A DNA stretch of 64,000 nt from Pseudobacillus wudalianchiensis. GTDB taxonomy: Bacteria; Bacillota; Bacilli; Bacillales; Domibacillaceae. The position numbers were made by a program, and so were the translations under genes. This document shows positions 1 through 11,523 of the stretch, one piece after another (within the stretch, counting starts at the first letter, position 1; every line of letters starts with the position of its first letter). A model generated the notes under the pieces. The model ran no database searches and was not told the origin of the DNA. It worked only from the letters and a program-made list of their open reading frames with translations. The stretch spans positions 128,791 through 192,790 of the forward strand of contig NZ_MAYT01000031.1 in NCBI RefSeq assembly GCF_001685015.1, written 5' to 3'.

Positions 1-127
1 GCCTTTTGTGAAAAACTATAAAGCCTGTTACGATGGTTCCTGTAAGAAAAAATCTCATTCTAAAAATTGAAAGGATTGATTCCCCATTAACTCGTTAAAC
101 TCACTGAATTTGCAGTACACGGAAAGT

Positions 128-289
128 ATGGAAAAGGCTATGCATGGATCCCATGGAGTTGGATATGAAGTGTACCGCCAAAATCATGAAGTGAGAATGA
201 ATGTTGAACGTCAACGTCAAGAGGAATATGTGGAGAGCAGACGTATTGTTGCTGATCATAACCGTAAAATTACAAATCATATTTCATAA
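128..289 (+). CDS. Possible small hypothetical protein (53 aa)
   Basis: This is an ATG-to-TAA frame for 53 residues, rich in Arg, Glu, His and Asn, with no motif that I recognise. The frame stays open upstream to about position 80, so it could be the tail of a decayed gene. Only a weak purine stretch precedes the ATG. A second short frame ending in aromatic residues (WIPWSWI, stop near 176-178) overlaps it, and another frame entering from the window edge stops at 68-70. The stretch looks like gene debris or an unrecognised small gene. No function is proposed. Confidence 0.22.
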   Translation: MEKAMHGSHGVGYEVYRQNHEVRMNVERQRQEEYVESRRIVADHNRKITNHIS

Positions 290-325
290 TTAGGTTCTAT
301 AAAAGGTGAATGTTGTTCTTTAATA

Positions 326-442
326 GTTGATTGTAGCGGAAGGCGGCGAATCCAGCGAGAAAAGCGCGTCCTGGTGAGACCAGACCCCTGCAAGAGCACA
401 CGCTAGGAGGAGGCTCAAGGACCACCCGCTGCGAAAATCAAC
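326..442. repeat. Intergenic repeat family T, full-length copy (117 bp)
   Basis: The element begins GTTGATTGTAGCGGAAGG and ends CGCTGCGAAAATCAAC, so the termini form an imperfect inverted repeat (GTTGATT...AATCAAC, GCGG...CCGC). Shortened relatives with the same ends occur at 46115-46177 and 57859-57900. From general knowledge it resembles a repeat that is common between genes in Bacillaceae genomes. It carries no coding frame of note. It lies upstream of the terminator at 492-520. Confidence 0.75.
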
Positions 443-491
443 AACCGCATATAAAAGATCCTGTAATTAAAATGTATATACGCAAACGAGG

Positions 492-520
492 AAGAGCTGG
501 CATTGATGCTGGCTCTTTTA
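492..520 (+). terminator. Rho-independent terminator
   Basis: The hairpin AAGAGCTGGCA / TGCTGGCTCTT, with two G-U pairs, is followed by TTTATT. It would end transcription entering from the left edge before the suf promoter. Confidence 0.6.
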
Positions 521-738
521 TTGTAGAGAGAACTTCCCGAACTGATTTAACTTTTGAAGAGTTTAAATGGAAAGCGGACATAAATATGGAGTTTTTTGGT
601 TAGCTTTAAAAAAGAGAAACAGCTTGTAAATAAGATAAATGAACGAGGGAGAAGCTAAAAGAAATGGCTACCATTCCTCTTGATTTCATATAAAGGATGG
701 ACTATCATCAAATATCCGGAACAATTCCTTCAGACCGG

Positions 739-767
739 TTGAATATAATTTTCATTTGTTATAAGAT
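739..767 (+). promoter_or_regulatory. Probable sigma-A promoter of the suf operon
   Basis: TTGAAT (739-744), a 17-bp spacer and TAAGAT (762-767) lie about 65 bp before sufC. Two direct TGAGAAT copies (773-779 and 784-790), 11 bp apart, follow the -10 and could bind a regulator. Confidence 0.5.
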
Positions 768-834
768 TGTAATGAGAATAAACTGAGAATGACAATAAAA
801 ATCGAGCATTTTCGATGATGACGGAGGTATGAGC

Positions 835-1614
835 ATGACAGCTTCAACATTAAAGATTACAGATTTACACGTATCGATTGACGGAAAAGAGATTTTAAAG
901 GGTGTAAATCTTGAGATAAAAGGTGGAGAGTTCCACGCAATCATGGGTCCAAACGGAACAGGAAAATCTACTTTATCTGCAGCTATTATGGGTCATCCTA
1001 AATATGAGGTTACAAGTGGAAGCATTGAACTAGACGGAGAAAACGTTCTTGAAATGGAAGTGGACGAGCGTGCACGTGCCGGTCTTTTCCTTGCTATGCA
1101 ATATCCAAGTGAAATTAGCGGGGTAACGAATGCTGATTTCCTTCGCTCAGCTATTAACAGCCGCCGTGAAGAGGGCAATGAAATTTCTTTAATGAAATTT
1201 ATCCGTGAAATGGATGCTAAAATGGATCTGTTAGAAATGGATCAGGACATGGCGCAGCGTTATTTAAATGAAGGCTTCTCTGGTGGAGAGAAAAAACGCA
1301 ACGAAATTTTACAATTAATGATGATCAAGCCTAAAATTGCGATCCTAGATGAAATTGACTCAGGTCTTGATATTGATGCTTTAAAAGTAGTAGCAAAAGG
1401 AATCAACGAAATGCGCAGTGAAGAATTTGGCTGCTTAATGATCACTCACTATCAGCGTCTCCTTAACTACATCACTCCAGATCACGTACACGTAATGATG
1501 CAAGGACGCGTCGTTAAATCAGGCGGATCCGAACTGGCACAACGCCTAGAAGCTGAAGGATACGACTGGATCAAACAAGAACTCGGCATCGAAGACGAAA
1601 CCGTAAGTCAGTAA
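835..1614 (+). CDS. sufC: Fe-S cluster assembly ATPase SufC
   Basis: This is the cytosolic ABC-type ATPase of the SUF iron-sulfur assembly system. It binds SufB and SufD and drives the conformational change of the SufBCD scaffold. The Walker A motif GPNGTGKST is at residues 38-46, the signature FSGGE is in the middle and the Walker B motif is ILDEIDSGLD. The 259-residue length and sequence match B. subtilis SufC closely. The ATG at 835 is chosen over the in-frame ATG at 829 because the GGAGG at 823-827 sits 7 nt before 835 and only 1 nt before 829. It is the first gene of the operon, but unlike the usual tight spacing it is separated from sufD by 419 bp of repeats. Confidence 0.97.
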   Translation: MTASTLKITDLHVSIDGKEILKGVNLEIKGGEFHAIMGPNGTGKSTLSAAIMGHPKYEVTSGSIELDGENVLEMEVDERARAGLFLAMQYPSEISGVTNADFLRSAINSRREEGNEISLMKFIREMDAKMDLLEMDQDMAQRYLNEGFSGGEKKRNEILQLMMIKPKIAILDEIDSGLDIDALKVVAKGINEMRSEEFGCLMITHYQRLLNYITPDHVHVMMQGRVVKSGGSELAQRLEAEGYDWIKQELGIEDETVSQ

Positions 1615-1619
1615 CATAG

Positions 1620-1738
1620 AAAAGCGAAAGGCGCTCGCCAGCGCGATAGCAGATTGGAGCTCTTGACGAGGAGTCGCTTTTCAGACTCCGACAGAGAGAG
1701 CGAAATCAGCATACGCGCTAGCGCCTGTAGCTGGACAA
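1620..1738. repeat. Intergenic repeat module B, copy 1
   Basis: This unit of about 119 bp ends in GCCTGTAGCTGGACAA and is related to 12763-12883. The outer stem pairs AGCGCG with CGCGCT and the inner stem pairs GGAGTC with GACTCC around an AT-rich loop. The central part has diverged from copy 2, but the ends and the hairpin layout are conserved. Confidence 0.75.
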
Positions 1739-1742
1739 AATA

Positions 1743-1863
1743 GAAAAGCGTAGCCGACTGTACTGCCCCGACAAGCATAAGACGAAATGGCGAAGTGGCG
1801 TTCTTCAGTCATACAGCCAGATCGGCTTATGACCTCGAGGGGCAAGGAGGCGAAGCTGGACAA
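1743..1863. repeat. Intergenic repeat module A, copy 1
   Basis: This 121-bp unit is about 93% identical to 12639-12759 (8 differences counted by eye). It folds into one long imperfect hairpin in which CATAAGACGAAATGGC faces GCCAGATCGGCTTATG, with an outer CTGCCCC / GGGGCA pairing. It ends in the same GCTGGACAA as module B. Confidence 0.8.
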
Positions 1864-1873
1864 ATAAAGAAAA

Positions 1874-1901
1874 GCTCCAGGCGCTCACCAGCGCCTGGAG
1901 C
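1874..1901. repeat. Perfect short hairpin in the sufC-sufD gap
   Basis: The arms GCTCCAGGCGCT (1874-1885) and AGCGCCTGGAGC (1890-1901) are perfect complements around CACC. There is no T tract in the plus direction. In the minus direction TTTTCTTTATTT follows, so it could act as a reverse-strand terminator. It looks like a collapsed version of module B, sharing the GGCGCTC...CAGCGC core. Confidence 0.65.
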
Positions 1902-2033
1902 ATGATAAGAAAAGTGTAGCCGCCTATCGGTTGCGATAAGCAAATGACAGGCTGTTAGAGCGGAGATTTTGCGATATAGCCGAAGCGGCTTTCTCTATCG
2001 ATAAATGAAAGTTGGATAACTAGGAGGACGGAC

Positions 2034-4997
<2,964 letters not shown>

Positions 4998-5020
4998 TAA
5001 AACTACAGGAGGAATGAAAC

Positions 5021-6418
5021 ATGGCTAAAAAAATGCCGGAGATCGGGGATTACAAATACGGCTTTAGAGATAAAGATGTTTCAGTGTATCGCTCAGAGCG
5101 CGGCTTAACACGTGAAATTGTTGAAGAAATCTCTAAGTTAAAAGACGAGCCAGAGTGGATGCTGGACTTCCGCTTGAAGTCACTAGAGCATTTCTACAAT
5201 ATGCCTATGCCACAATGGGGCGGGGATTTATCGGCTCTTAACTTTGACGAAATTAATTACTATGTCAAACCATCTGAGCGTGCTGAGCGCTCATGGGATG
5301 AAGTACCAGAAGAAATCAAGCAAACGTTTGATAAGCTGGGCATTCCGGAAGCAGAGCAAAAGTACTTGGCCGGTGTTTCTGCGCAATATGAATCTGAAGT
5401 AGTGTATCACAACATGAAAGAAGATTTAGAAGCACTTGGAATTGTTTTTAAAGATACAGACTCTGCTTTAAAGGAAAACGAAGATATTTTCCGTAAGTAT
5501 TGGGCAACGGTTATTCCCCCAACTGATAATAAATTTGCCGCACTAAACTCAGCTGTTTGGTCAGGCGGTTCCTTTATCTATGTACCACCAGGCGTGAAAG
5601 TAGATACGCCGCTGCAAGCTTATTTCCGTATTAACTCTGAGAACATGGGGCAATTCGAGCGTACGCTAATTATTGCGGATGAAGGGTCTTCTGTTCACTA
5701 TGTAGAAGGTTGTACAGCACCAGTTTACACAACAAACTCATTGCACAGCGCGGTTGTTGAGATTGTGATTCGCAAAGATGCTTATTGCCGTTACACAACG
5801 ATCCAAAACTGGGCGAACAACGTATATAACCTCGTAACAAAGCGTGCAGTATGTGAAGAAAACGCAACGATGGAATGGATCGATGGAAATATCGGTTCTA
5901 AGTTAACGATGAAATACCCAGCGGTTATCTTAAAAGGTGAAGGAGCGCGTGGCTTAACCCTATCCATTGCGATTGCTGGTAAAGGCCAGCACCAGGATGC
6001 TGGTGCCAAAATGATCCACTTAGCGCCGAATACATCTTCCACTATCGTATCCAAATCGATTTCGAAGCATGGCGGAAAAGTAACCTACCGCGGTATTGTT
6101 CACTTCGGCCGCAAAGCAGACGGTGCACGCTCTAACATCGAGTGTGATACACTCATCATGGATAATCAGTCGACGTCTGATACAATTCCATACAATGAAA
6201 TCTTAAATGATAACATTTCACTTGAGCATGAAGCGAAAGTGTCTAAAGTATCTGAAGAGCAATTGTTCTATTTAATGAGCCGCGGCGTTTCCGAGGAAGA
6301 AGCGACAGAAATGATCGTTATGGGCTTTATTGAGCCATTTACAAAAGAACTTCCAATGGAATACGCGGTTGAAATGAACCGTTTGATTAAGTTCGAAATG
6401 GAAGGGTCTATCGGTTAA
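5021..6418 (+). CDS. sufB: Fe-S cluster assembly protein SufB
   Basis: SufB is the scaffold subunit on which the SUF system assembles the cluster, acting with SufC and SufD. The 465-residue protein has the SufBD beta-helix domain and ends in the usual [12 protein letters not shown]...MGFIEPF segment, which is shared in spirit with SufD (YLMSRGISQQEA). AGGAGGAATGAAAC precedes the ATG, 23 nt after sufU. It is the last gene of the operon and is followed by a strong terminator. Confidence 0.97.
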   Translation: MAKKMPEIGDYKYGFRDKDVSVYRSERGLTREIVEEISKLKDEPEWMLDFRLKSLEHFYNMPMPQWGGDLSALNFDEINYYVKPSERAERSWDEVPEEIKQTFDKLGIPEAEQKYLAGVSAQYESEVVYHNMKEDLEALGIVFKDTDSALKENEDIFRKYWATVIPPTDNKFAALNSAVWSGGSFIYVPPGVKVDTPLQAYFRINSENMGQFERTLIIADEGSSVHYVEGCTAPVYTTNSLHSAVVEIVIRKDAYCRYTTIQNWANNVYNLVTKRAVCEENATMEWIDGNIGSKLTMKYPAVILKGEGARGLTLSIAIAGKGQHQDAGAKMIHLAPNTSSTIVSKSISKHGGKVTYRGIVHFGRKADGARSNIECDTLIMDNQSTSDTIPYNEILNDNISLEHEAKVSKVSEEQLFYLMSRGVSEEEATEMIVMGFIEPFTKELPMEYAVEMNRLIKFEMEGSIG

Positions 6419-6431
6419 TTGTTCATCTGGA

Positions 6432-6458
6432 AGGGCAGCCCACGGGCTGCCCTTTTTT
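6432..6458 (+). terminator. Terminator of the suf operon
   Basis: The GC-rich stem AGGGCAGCC / GGCTGCCCT with loop CAC is followed by TTTTTCTT. Confidence 0.9.
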
Positions 6459-6587
6459 CTTCATTGTAAAGAGCTGAGAAGCAGAGGGCATGAACAATCA
6501 ACAGCCAATAGTTTAGTTTCTAACGTCAAGTGGATAATAATTAAGGAATAGTCTTTATATGCTAAAATAAGAGCGAGGTGGATGCCG

Positions 6588-7433
6588 ATGTTATACGTAG
6601 GTGTGACGGGATGGGGCGATCATGACACGCTATATAAAAGCGGGATTGCTGCTCGTGATAAATTAAAGGAGTATGGAGCTCACTTTCCAACGGTGGAAGT
6701 GGATGCAAGCTTTTATGCCGTACAGCCATTACGCAATATGAAAAAATGGGTCGAGGAGACGCCAGAGAGCTTTCAATTCGTTGTGAAAGCCTATCAGGGC
6801 ATGACTGGACACGAACGGGGGGAAATCCCTTTTGAATCGAAGGAAGAGATGTTTCAGGCGTTTATCGAGTCGCTTGTACCAATGAAAGAGGCTGGAAAGC
6901 TGGCGATGGTACTGTTTCAGTTTCCGCCATGGTTTGATTGCCAGCGCAAAAATGTCGAGTATTTACGCTACTGTAAAGAACGGATGGGCGATGCGCCGCT
7001 TGCTGTTGAATTTCGCCATCAATCATGGTATTCGCCAGCTTTTCTTGAAAAGACGATTACTTTTTTAAAAGATGAAAAATGGATTCATACAGTTTGCGAT
7101 GAACCCCAGGCAGGGGAAGGCTCTATTCCTATCATTTTACAAGCAACCGATCCGGAGAAAACACTCGTACGTTTACATGGCCGTAATAAACAGGGATGGC
7201 AAAAGCAGGGCAATAAAAATTGGCGTGAAGTTCGCTACTTATACCGTTATAATGAAAATGAATTAAATCAGTGGGTCGAATTTACTAAGAAACTGCAGCA
7301 GCAAAGCAAGCATGTCTACATGCTGTTCAACAATAACTCTGGTGGTGACGCCGCGGATAATGCTAAGCAGTTTATTCAGTTGGCCGGCTTAACCTATGAG
7401 AATTTGGCCTCGCGCCAGCTAGATCTGTTTTAA
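6588..7433 (+). CDS. yunF: DUF72 family protein YunF
   Basis: This is a DUF72-family TIM-barrel protein of unknown reaction. The family resembles endonuclease IV/xylose isomerase-type barrels. Length is 281 residues and it matches B. subtilis YunF throughout, including GWGDHD near the start, FQFPPWFDC in the middle and LFNNNSGGDAADN and RQLDLF at the end. ATG 6588 is chosen over ATG 6582 because GAGGTGG ends directly against 6582. It is followed after 13 nt by yunE, probably in one transcript. Confidence 0.9.
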   Translation: MLYVGVTGWGDHDTLYKSGIAARDKLKEYGAHFPTVEVDASFYAVQPLRNMKKWVEETPESFQFVVKAYQGMTGHERGEIPFESKEEMFQAFIESLVPMKEAGKLAMVLFQFPPWFDCQRKNVEYLRYCKERMGDAPLAVEFRHQSWYSPAFLEKTITFLKDEKWIHTVCDEPQAGEGSIPIILQATDPEKTLVRLHGRNKQGWQKQGNKNWREVRYLYRYNENELNQWVEFTKKLQQQSKHVYMLFNNNSGGDAADNAKQFIQLAGLTYENLASRQLDLF

Positions 7434-7446
7434 GGAGGGCCAGCTA

Positions 7447-8268
7447 ATGGAGTGGATTGTACTAATAGCCATCGGTTTTGCAGCTGGCTCACTTGGAGCA
7501 CTTGCGGGGCTTGGAGGAGGTATCGTCATTGTTCCCTCTCTTCTCTTTTTAGGGACATCGACGGCATTATTGACGACTATTTCCCCCCAACAGGCAGTCG
7601 GCACATCACTCGTCATTATGATTTTCACGGGTCTGTCTTCTACACTGGCTTATATGAAATATAAGACCGTTGATTATAAAAGCGGTCTGCTTTTTTTCAT
7701 CGGAAGCGGGCCCGGAGGAATTGTCGGTGCCATTGTGAATAAAGAGTTAAGCACTCATTCGTTTTATGTTTATTTTGGTATCTTTATGATTGTGATGGCG
7801 ATTGTTTTAATCTTTCGCTCGAAAATAAAGCCGCTGCCATCAAGGAGGACGAAGGGGATTACCCGAGAGTTTATAGAGAGGGACGGCAAGGTCTATACAT
7901 ATAGCTTTCAATCAGGGACAGCCATCTGTATTGCTTTTATTGTAGGGTTTTGTTCGGGCATTTTCGGTATTGGCGGAGGAGCGCTCATGGTGCCTGCGAT
8001 GATTTTATTATTTGCGTTCCCGCCGCATGTAGCGGTAGCGACATCGATGTTTATGATCTTTTTATCAGCGATGGTCAGCTCAGTGACGCACGTCGCATTA
8101 GGAAATGTTCTCTGGCTGTACGCTGTCTTACTCGTTCCAGGCGCCTGGATTGGAGCGAAGTTTGGTGCTTTTTTAAATACGAGGCTGCAATCTAATGCCT
8201 TAGTGATGGTATTGCGGATTATTTTAATCCTTATGGGCATTCGATTAATTTATGAAGGGCTGGCTTAA
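7447..8268 (+). CDS. yunE: TauE/SafE-family membrane permease YunE
   Basis: This is an integral membrane protein of the TauE/SafE (sulfite or organosulfonate exporter) family. It has 273 residues with about eight hydrophobic segments in two homologous halves, each carrying the family's glycine-rich signature (LAGLGGGIVIVPSLLF near residue 20 and GIFGIGGGALMVPAMILL near residue 175). The substrate is not evident. AAGGAGG precedes the ATG. It lies between yunF and yunD with short gaps, consistent with an operon. Confidence 0.88.
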   Translation: MEWIVLIAIGFAAGSLGALAGLGGGIVIVPSLLFLGTSTALLTTISPQQAVGTSLVIMIFTGLSSTLAYMKYKTVDYKSGLLFFIGSGPGGIVGAIVNKELSTHSFYVYFGIFMIVMAIVLIFRSKIKPLPSRRTKGITREFIERDGKVYTYSFQSGTAICIAFIVGFCSGIFGIGGGALMVPAMILLFAFPPHVAVATSMFMIFLSAMVSSVTHVALGNVLWLYAVLLVPGAWIGAKFGAFLNTRLQSNALVMVLRIILILMGIRLIYEGLA

Positions 8269-8288
8269 TACAGAAGGAGGGGGAGAGT

Positions 8289-9674
8289 TTGAAAGAGACC
8301 ATCCATATTTATCATACGAACGATCTTCATAGTCATTTTGAGAATTGGCCGCGTATTCATCGTTTTCTGAAGGCCCGGAAAAGATGGCATGAAGAAGAAG
8401 GCGAAAATGTGTTGATCTTTGATATTGGCGATCATGTGGATCGGTCGCATTCGATGACGGAAGGATCGCTTGGCAAGCGGAATATTGAGCTGTTGAACGA
8501 GGCTGGCTATGACGCCGTTACAATCGGAAATAATGAGGGAATCACCTTGCCGAAAGAAGGGCTCGATAGGTTATACGATAATGCTCAATTCCCTGTTGTG
8601 CTTGCTAATCTTTATGATCAGATCGGTGAGCGTCCAAAGTGGGCTCAGCCTTTTCATTTTTTTCACTTATCTAATGGGATGACGTTGGGGCTCACGGGTG
8701 CTACTGCTTTTTTTTCAGGGGCTTATGAGCAGCTTGGCTGGAAGTTGTCCCAGCCACTTGATGAATTAGAGGAGCAGGTAAAAGAAATAGGCCTGACATC
8801 TGATATCGTCGTCGTTCTTTCCCATTTAGGGATTTATGAGGATGAAAAAATGGCCTACTCTCTCCCAGAGGTAGACGTTGTACTAGGTGCCCATACACAT
8901 CATCTGCTTCATGAGGGAAAGGAAGTAGAAGGGACGCTGCTGGCGGCAGCTGGACGGTTTGGATATCACGTTGGGCATGTCATGATCGAAGTCGACACAG
9001 AAACGAAGCAAATCATCGGAAAACGAGCACGTGTGTACAATACAGCAGAAGAGTTGCCAGCTCCAGCAGATGAACAGCAGGAGATTGAAGAGTACGAGCA
9101 GGAAGGGAAGCAGATGCTTAGTCAACCAGTGGTCTCTTTGTCTCAGCCGCTGAAGAGTGACTGGTTTGCCCCTTCTGAATTGCCCCAGCTGCTTTGCGAA
9201 GCCCTAAGAGAATGGTGCAAGGCAGACGGTGCCTTGCTAAACGCTGGTCTTTTTCTCGGGGGTCTTCCGACGGGAACCGTTACGAAATACGACATTCACC
9301 GAATGCTTCCTCATCCGATTAATCCTTGTCTTATTGAAGTGTCAGGGGCGGAATTAAAGGAAGTGTTAAAACAGACAACAGACGACAAGTGGCCCCATTT
9401 AACGATTAAGGGGCTTGGTTTTAGAGGGAAAGTGATGGGACGTTTTGTATATGATCGTTTAGAAGTAGACATCAATCGTTATCGCTTTACGATTGATGGT
9501 AAAGAGATCATTAATGACCGACAGTATAAGCTGGCGACATTAGACATGTTTGCCTATGGACAGTTTTTTCCACAGCTTTATCGGTCGCCGTCCAAAAAAC
9601 ATTTTATGCCTGAATTTTTGCGTGATGTGATGGAATGGAAATTGCTTCATCACGAATTTGACCTTGAAGAATAA
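8289..9674 (+). CDS. yunD: 5'-nucleotidase-type metallophosphoesterase YunD
   Basis: This is a calcineurin-like metallophosphatase with a 5'-nucleotidase C-terminal domain (461 residues). Metal-binding motifs are HTNDLHSH near residue 9, FDIGDHVD near residue 43, GNNEGI (GNHE variant), LSHLG and GAHTHH. The C-terminal substrate domain starts near residue 280. No signal peptide is visible, unlike secreted UshA proteins, so it is probably cytoplasmic. The start is TTG with AAGGAGGGGG 6 nt upstream. Third gene of the yunF-yunE-yunD run. Confidence 0.88.
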   Translation: MKETIHIYHTNDLHSHFENWPRIHRFLKARKRWHEEEGENVLIFDIGDHVDRSHSMTEGSLGKRNIELLNEAGYDAVTIGNNEGITLPKEGLDRLYDNAQFPVVLANLYDQIGERPKWAQPFHFFHLSNGMTLGLTGATAFFSGAYEQLGWKLSQPLDELEEQVKEIGLTSDIVVVLSHLGIYEDEKMAYSLPEVDVVLGAHTHHLLHEGKEVEGTLLAAAGRFGYHVGHVMIEVDTETKQIIGKRARVYNTAEELPAPADEQQEIEEYEQEGKQMLSQPVVSLSQPLKSDWFAPSELPQLLCEALREWCKADGALLNAGLFLGGLPTGTVTKYDIHRMLPHPINPCLIEVSGAELKEVLKQTTDDKWPHLTIKGLGFRGKVMGRFVYDRLEVDINRYRFTIDGKEIINDRQYKLATLDMFAYGQFFPQLYRSPSKKHFMPEFLRDVMEWKLLHHEFDLEE

Positions 9675-9683
9675 AACTTTGTT

Positions 9684-9713
9684 GCATGATCCTTTCTTTT
9701 TTTAGCATACATT
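9684..9713 (+). promoter_or_regulatory. Candidate sigma-E promoter of yunB
   Basis: GCATGAT (9684-9690), a 15-bp spacer and CATACATT (9706-9713) are present. The -10 is a full match to the mother-cell sigma-E consensus CATACAnT and the -35 is a partial match. Confidence 0.55.
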
Positions 9714-9734
9714 AGCTAAGAAGGAGGGATTTTT

Positions 9735-10487
9735 TTGGCTGCACAAAAAAGGTGGAGATCGAAAAGAGGGCCACTCCCTCTTCGTTATGTATTTCTGATT
9801 ACGCTTGTCTTATTTACCTTTTCGACTGCTGCTAGTTTATGGATCATTAATAAAAACGTCAAGCCGACATTGATTGGCTACGCTCATGCTGAAACGAAAA
9901 AGATTGCGGCCCTGGTCATCAATAAAGCCATTAATAAAAAGGTCGCCAGTGTAATGGATATTAATGACATTATCGAAAGTGATCCAAATAATCCATCAAC
10001 TACAAAGCTGAATGCAAAGATTATTAATAGAGTCATGGCCGAAACAACGAATTTGGTTCAGTTAAACTTAAAAGAGGCCGAACGCGGCAATCTGCAGGCA
10101 TTGGAATTGTTGTCTGACGTGGAGATTGAAACAGATCAGGAAGATAAAACGGAAGGGATTGTATATTACGTTCCGCTTGGGCAAGTCACCAACAACGTTT
10201 TATTAGGAAACCTTGGTCCCAAAATCCCGATTCGTTTTCATGCTATCGGTGAGGTAACGTCTAATGTAAAATCGAATGTAAAGCCATACGGTATTAACAA
10301 TGCCTATGTAGAAGTCTTTATTGAAGTAGAAGTAAACGTACAAATTATTGTGCCATTTGCTACTGATATGACCACCGTTATACAGGATATTCCGGTAGCG
10401 ATTGGGATGATTCATGGCGATGTGCCCGAGTTTTATAATAGCGGCGGGAGCATGACACCTGCTATTGAGCTGCCATCAAAGAAGTAG
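9735..10487 (+). CDS. yunB: Sporulation protein YunB
   Basis: YunB is a sporulation protein known from B. subtilis. It has an N-terminal membrane anchor (about residues 18-38, YVFLITLVLFTFSTAASLWI) and an extracytoplasmic domain of about 200 residues with the sporulation-protein YunB/YtfJ-like repeat of beta segments. Length is 250 residues. The start is TTG after AAGGAGGG. The upstream sigma-E-type promoter agrees with a mother-cell role. The 3' end converges on lytH with a shared terminator. Confidence 0.9.
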   Translation: MAAQKRWRSKRGPLPLRYVFLITLVLFTFSTAASLWIINKNVKPTLIGYAHAETKKIAALVINKAINKKVASVMDINDIIESDPNNPSTTKLNAKIINRVMAETTNLVQLNLKEAERGNLQALELLSDVEIETDQEDKTEGIVYYVPLGQVTNNVLLGNLGPKIPIRFHAIGEVTSNVKSNVKPYGINNAYVEVFIEVEVNVQIIVPFATDMTTVIQDIPVAIGMIHGDVPEFYNSGGSMTPAIELPSKK

Positions 10488-10532
10488 GGAGGGGAAATAG
10501 CAAAATAACAGCTTTCCACACGTCCTTTATGT

Positions 10533-10567
10533 CAAAAAGCCGGCTAGCTACTCAGGAGCCGGCTCTT
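10533..10567. terminator. Bidirectional terminator between yunB and lytH
   Basis: AGCCGGCT (10538-10545) and AGCCGGCT (10557-10564) form a stem with A5 on the left and CTTT on the right. It overlaps the last codons of lytH. Confidence 0.75.
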
Positions 10568-11523
10568 TCCCATTGTCTTAAGTGCGGATAAGGATCAAAG
10601 GACCACTCTGTGCGTCCATTGTCTTTATACATTCCGTAGTGGAGGTGAGGAGGGAATTTTCCAGAAGTACCAGGTGGCCCGTACCCTGTACTCCCAACTC
10701 CACCGATTACGGTACCGGGTTTAACGACTTGTCCTAGCTGTAAGTCTTTTGCAAAGCCATTTAAGTGGGCGTAATAGTGGTACGTATTGTTAATGTCACG
10801 GATACCGATTCGCCAGCCGCCATAACGATTCCAACCTTTCATTTCAACAATGCCGTAAGAAGTAGAGCGGACAGGAACACCATAATCAGCAAAAATATCA
10901 GTCCCTTCGTGAATGCGGCGTCCACCCCATCCTCGTGCATCCCCCCATGTATTTTTAAATGTGTAATTGAAGCGGCGGGGAAGAGGAAATGCTTTTTCTT
11001 GAAGGTCAAGCTTTCCAAATGCTTTATACATCCTAGCATTGCCTATAATGATACTAACGGCTTTGTCTCGCCCGTAATAGCGCCAGAGGGCAATCTTAAT
11101 GTTATCATGATCTGTTCCATACGCTAGCAAATATTTGCCAACAGCAGCAAGGACATCTTCTCCATTTAACCGATCAGCTTTTTGGTCACCATTTCCATCT
11201 GTCCCTAACCCTTGAAAAGCTGTAATCGTAGCTGGATTCATATCTTCTTGATTAGGATTTAAGGGTCCAGCCCATTTACTTTCAGGAATATAAATAGAAA
11301 CCGTATCAGGTTCAGGCAAGTCTTTGCGGACAAAGCGTAAATTTCTCTCATATTGATCCATACCAGCGAAATAATACCAAGGAATAGACGTAGCAGCTTC
11401 CATTTTCTTGAACAGCTCTATTCGTGTCTTGTACATTTTTTCATCTTTTTTTGGGTCAGCTGCTTCAACAGGAAGGACCATTAAAGAAAAAATAATAAAT
11501 AAGAGCCAAAGCGATTTTTGCAA
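10552..11523 (-). CDS. lytH: Sporulation peptidoglycan endopeptidase LytH (M23 family)
   Basis: This is an M23-family zinc metallopeptidase resembling B. subtilis LytH (YunA), which trims stem peptides of spore cortex peptidoglycan to single L-Ala. The 323-residue protein has a signal peptide (about residues 1-21, ending VEA), a central domain, and the C-terminal LytM fold with zinc motifs HEGTDIFAD and HLHYG. The start is TTG with GGGAGAG upstream. It lies next to yunB, as in B. subtilis, on the opposite strand. Confidence 0.88.
   Translation of the reverse strand: MQKSLWLLFIIFSLMVLPVEAADPKKDEKMYKTRIELFKKMEAATSIPWYYFAGMDQYERNLRFVRKDLPEPDTVSIYIPESKWAGPLNPNQEDMNPATITAFQGLGTDGNGDQKADRLNGEDVLAAVGKYLLAYGTDHDNIKIALWRYYGRDKAVSIIIGNARMYKAFGKLDLQEKAFPLPRRFNYTFKNTWGDARGWGGRRIHEGTDIFADYGVPVRSTSYGIVEMKGWNRYGGWRIGIRDINNTYHYYAHLNGFAKDLQLGQVVKPGTVIGGVGSTGYGPPGTSGKFPPHLHYGMYKDNGRTEWSFDPYPHLRQWERAGS

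Larger units (their letters stand above)
443..834. other. Intergenic region upstream of sufC
   Basis: This gene-free stretch holds a terminator-like hairpin (492-520), about 200 bp with nothing I recognise, and the sigma-A promoter for suf (739-767). The 43-residue frame at 472-603 overlaps the terminator, has no ribosome binding site and is not called. Confidence 0.6.
1615..2033. other. Repeat-filled gap between sufC and sufD
   Basis: Related bacilli have sufC and sufD almost adjacent. Here the gap contains repeat module B (1620-1738), module A (1743-1863), a perfect 12-bp-arm hairpin (1874-1901) and about 100 bp of further repeat-like sequence (1903-2010). That last part includes the small hairpin ATCGGTTGCGAT near 1927-1938. 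I see no coding frame and no clear forward terminator, so read-through into sufD is expected. Confidence 0.7.

Noticed and set aside
472-603. 43-residue open frame upstream of sufC
   Set aside because: It overlaps the terminator hairpin, has no ribosome binding site and gives no recognisable protein.
739-790. Fur box at the suf promoter
   Set aside because: No 7-1-7 inverted repeat of the Fur type is present; only the direct TGAGAAT pair was found, which is reported separately.
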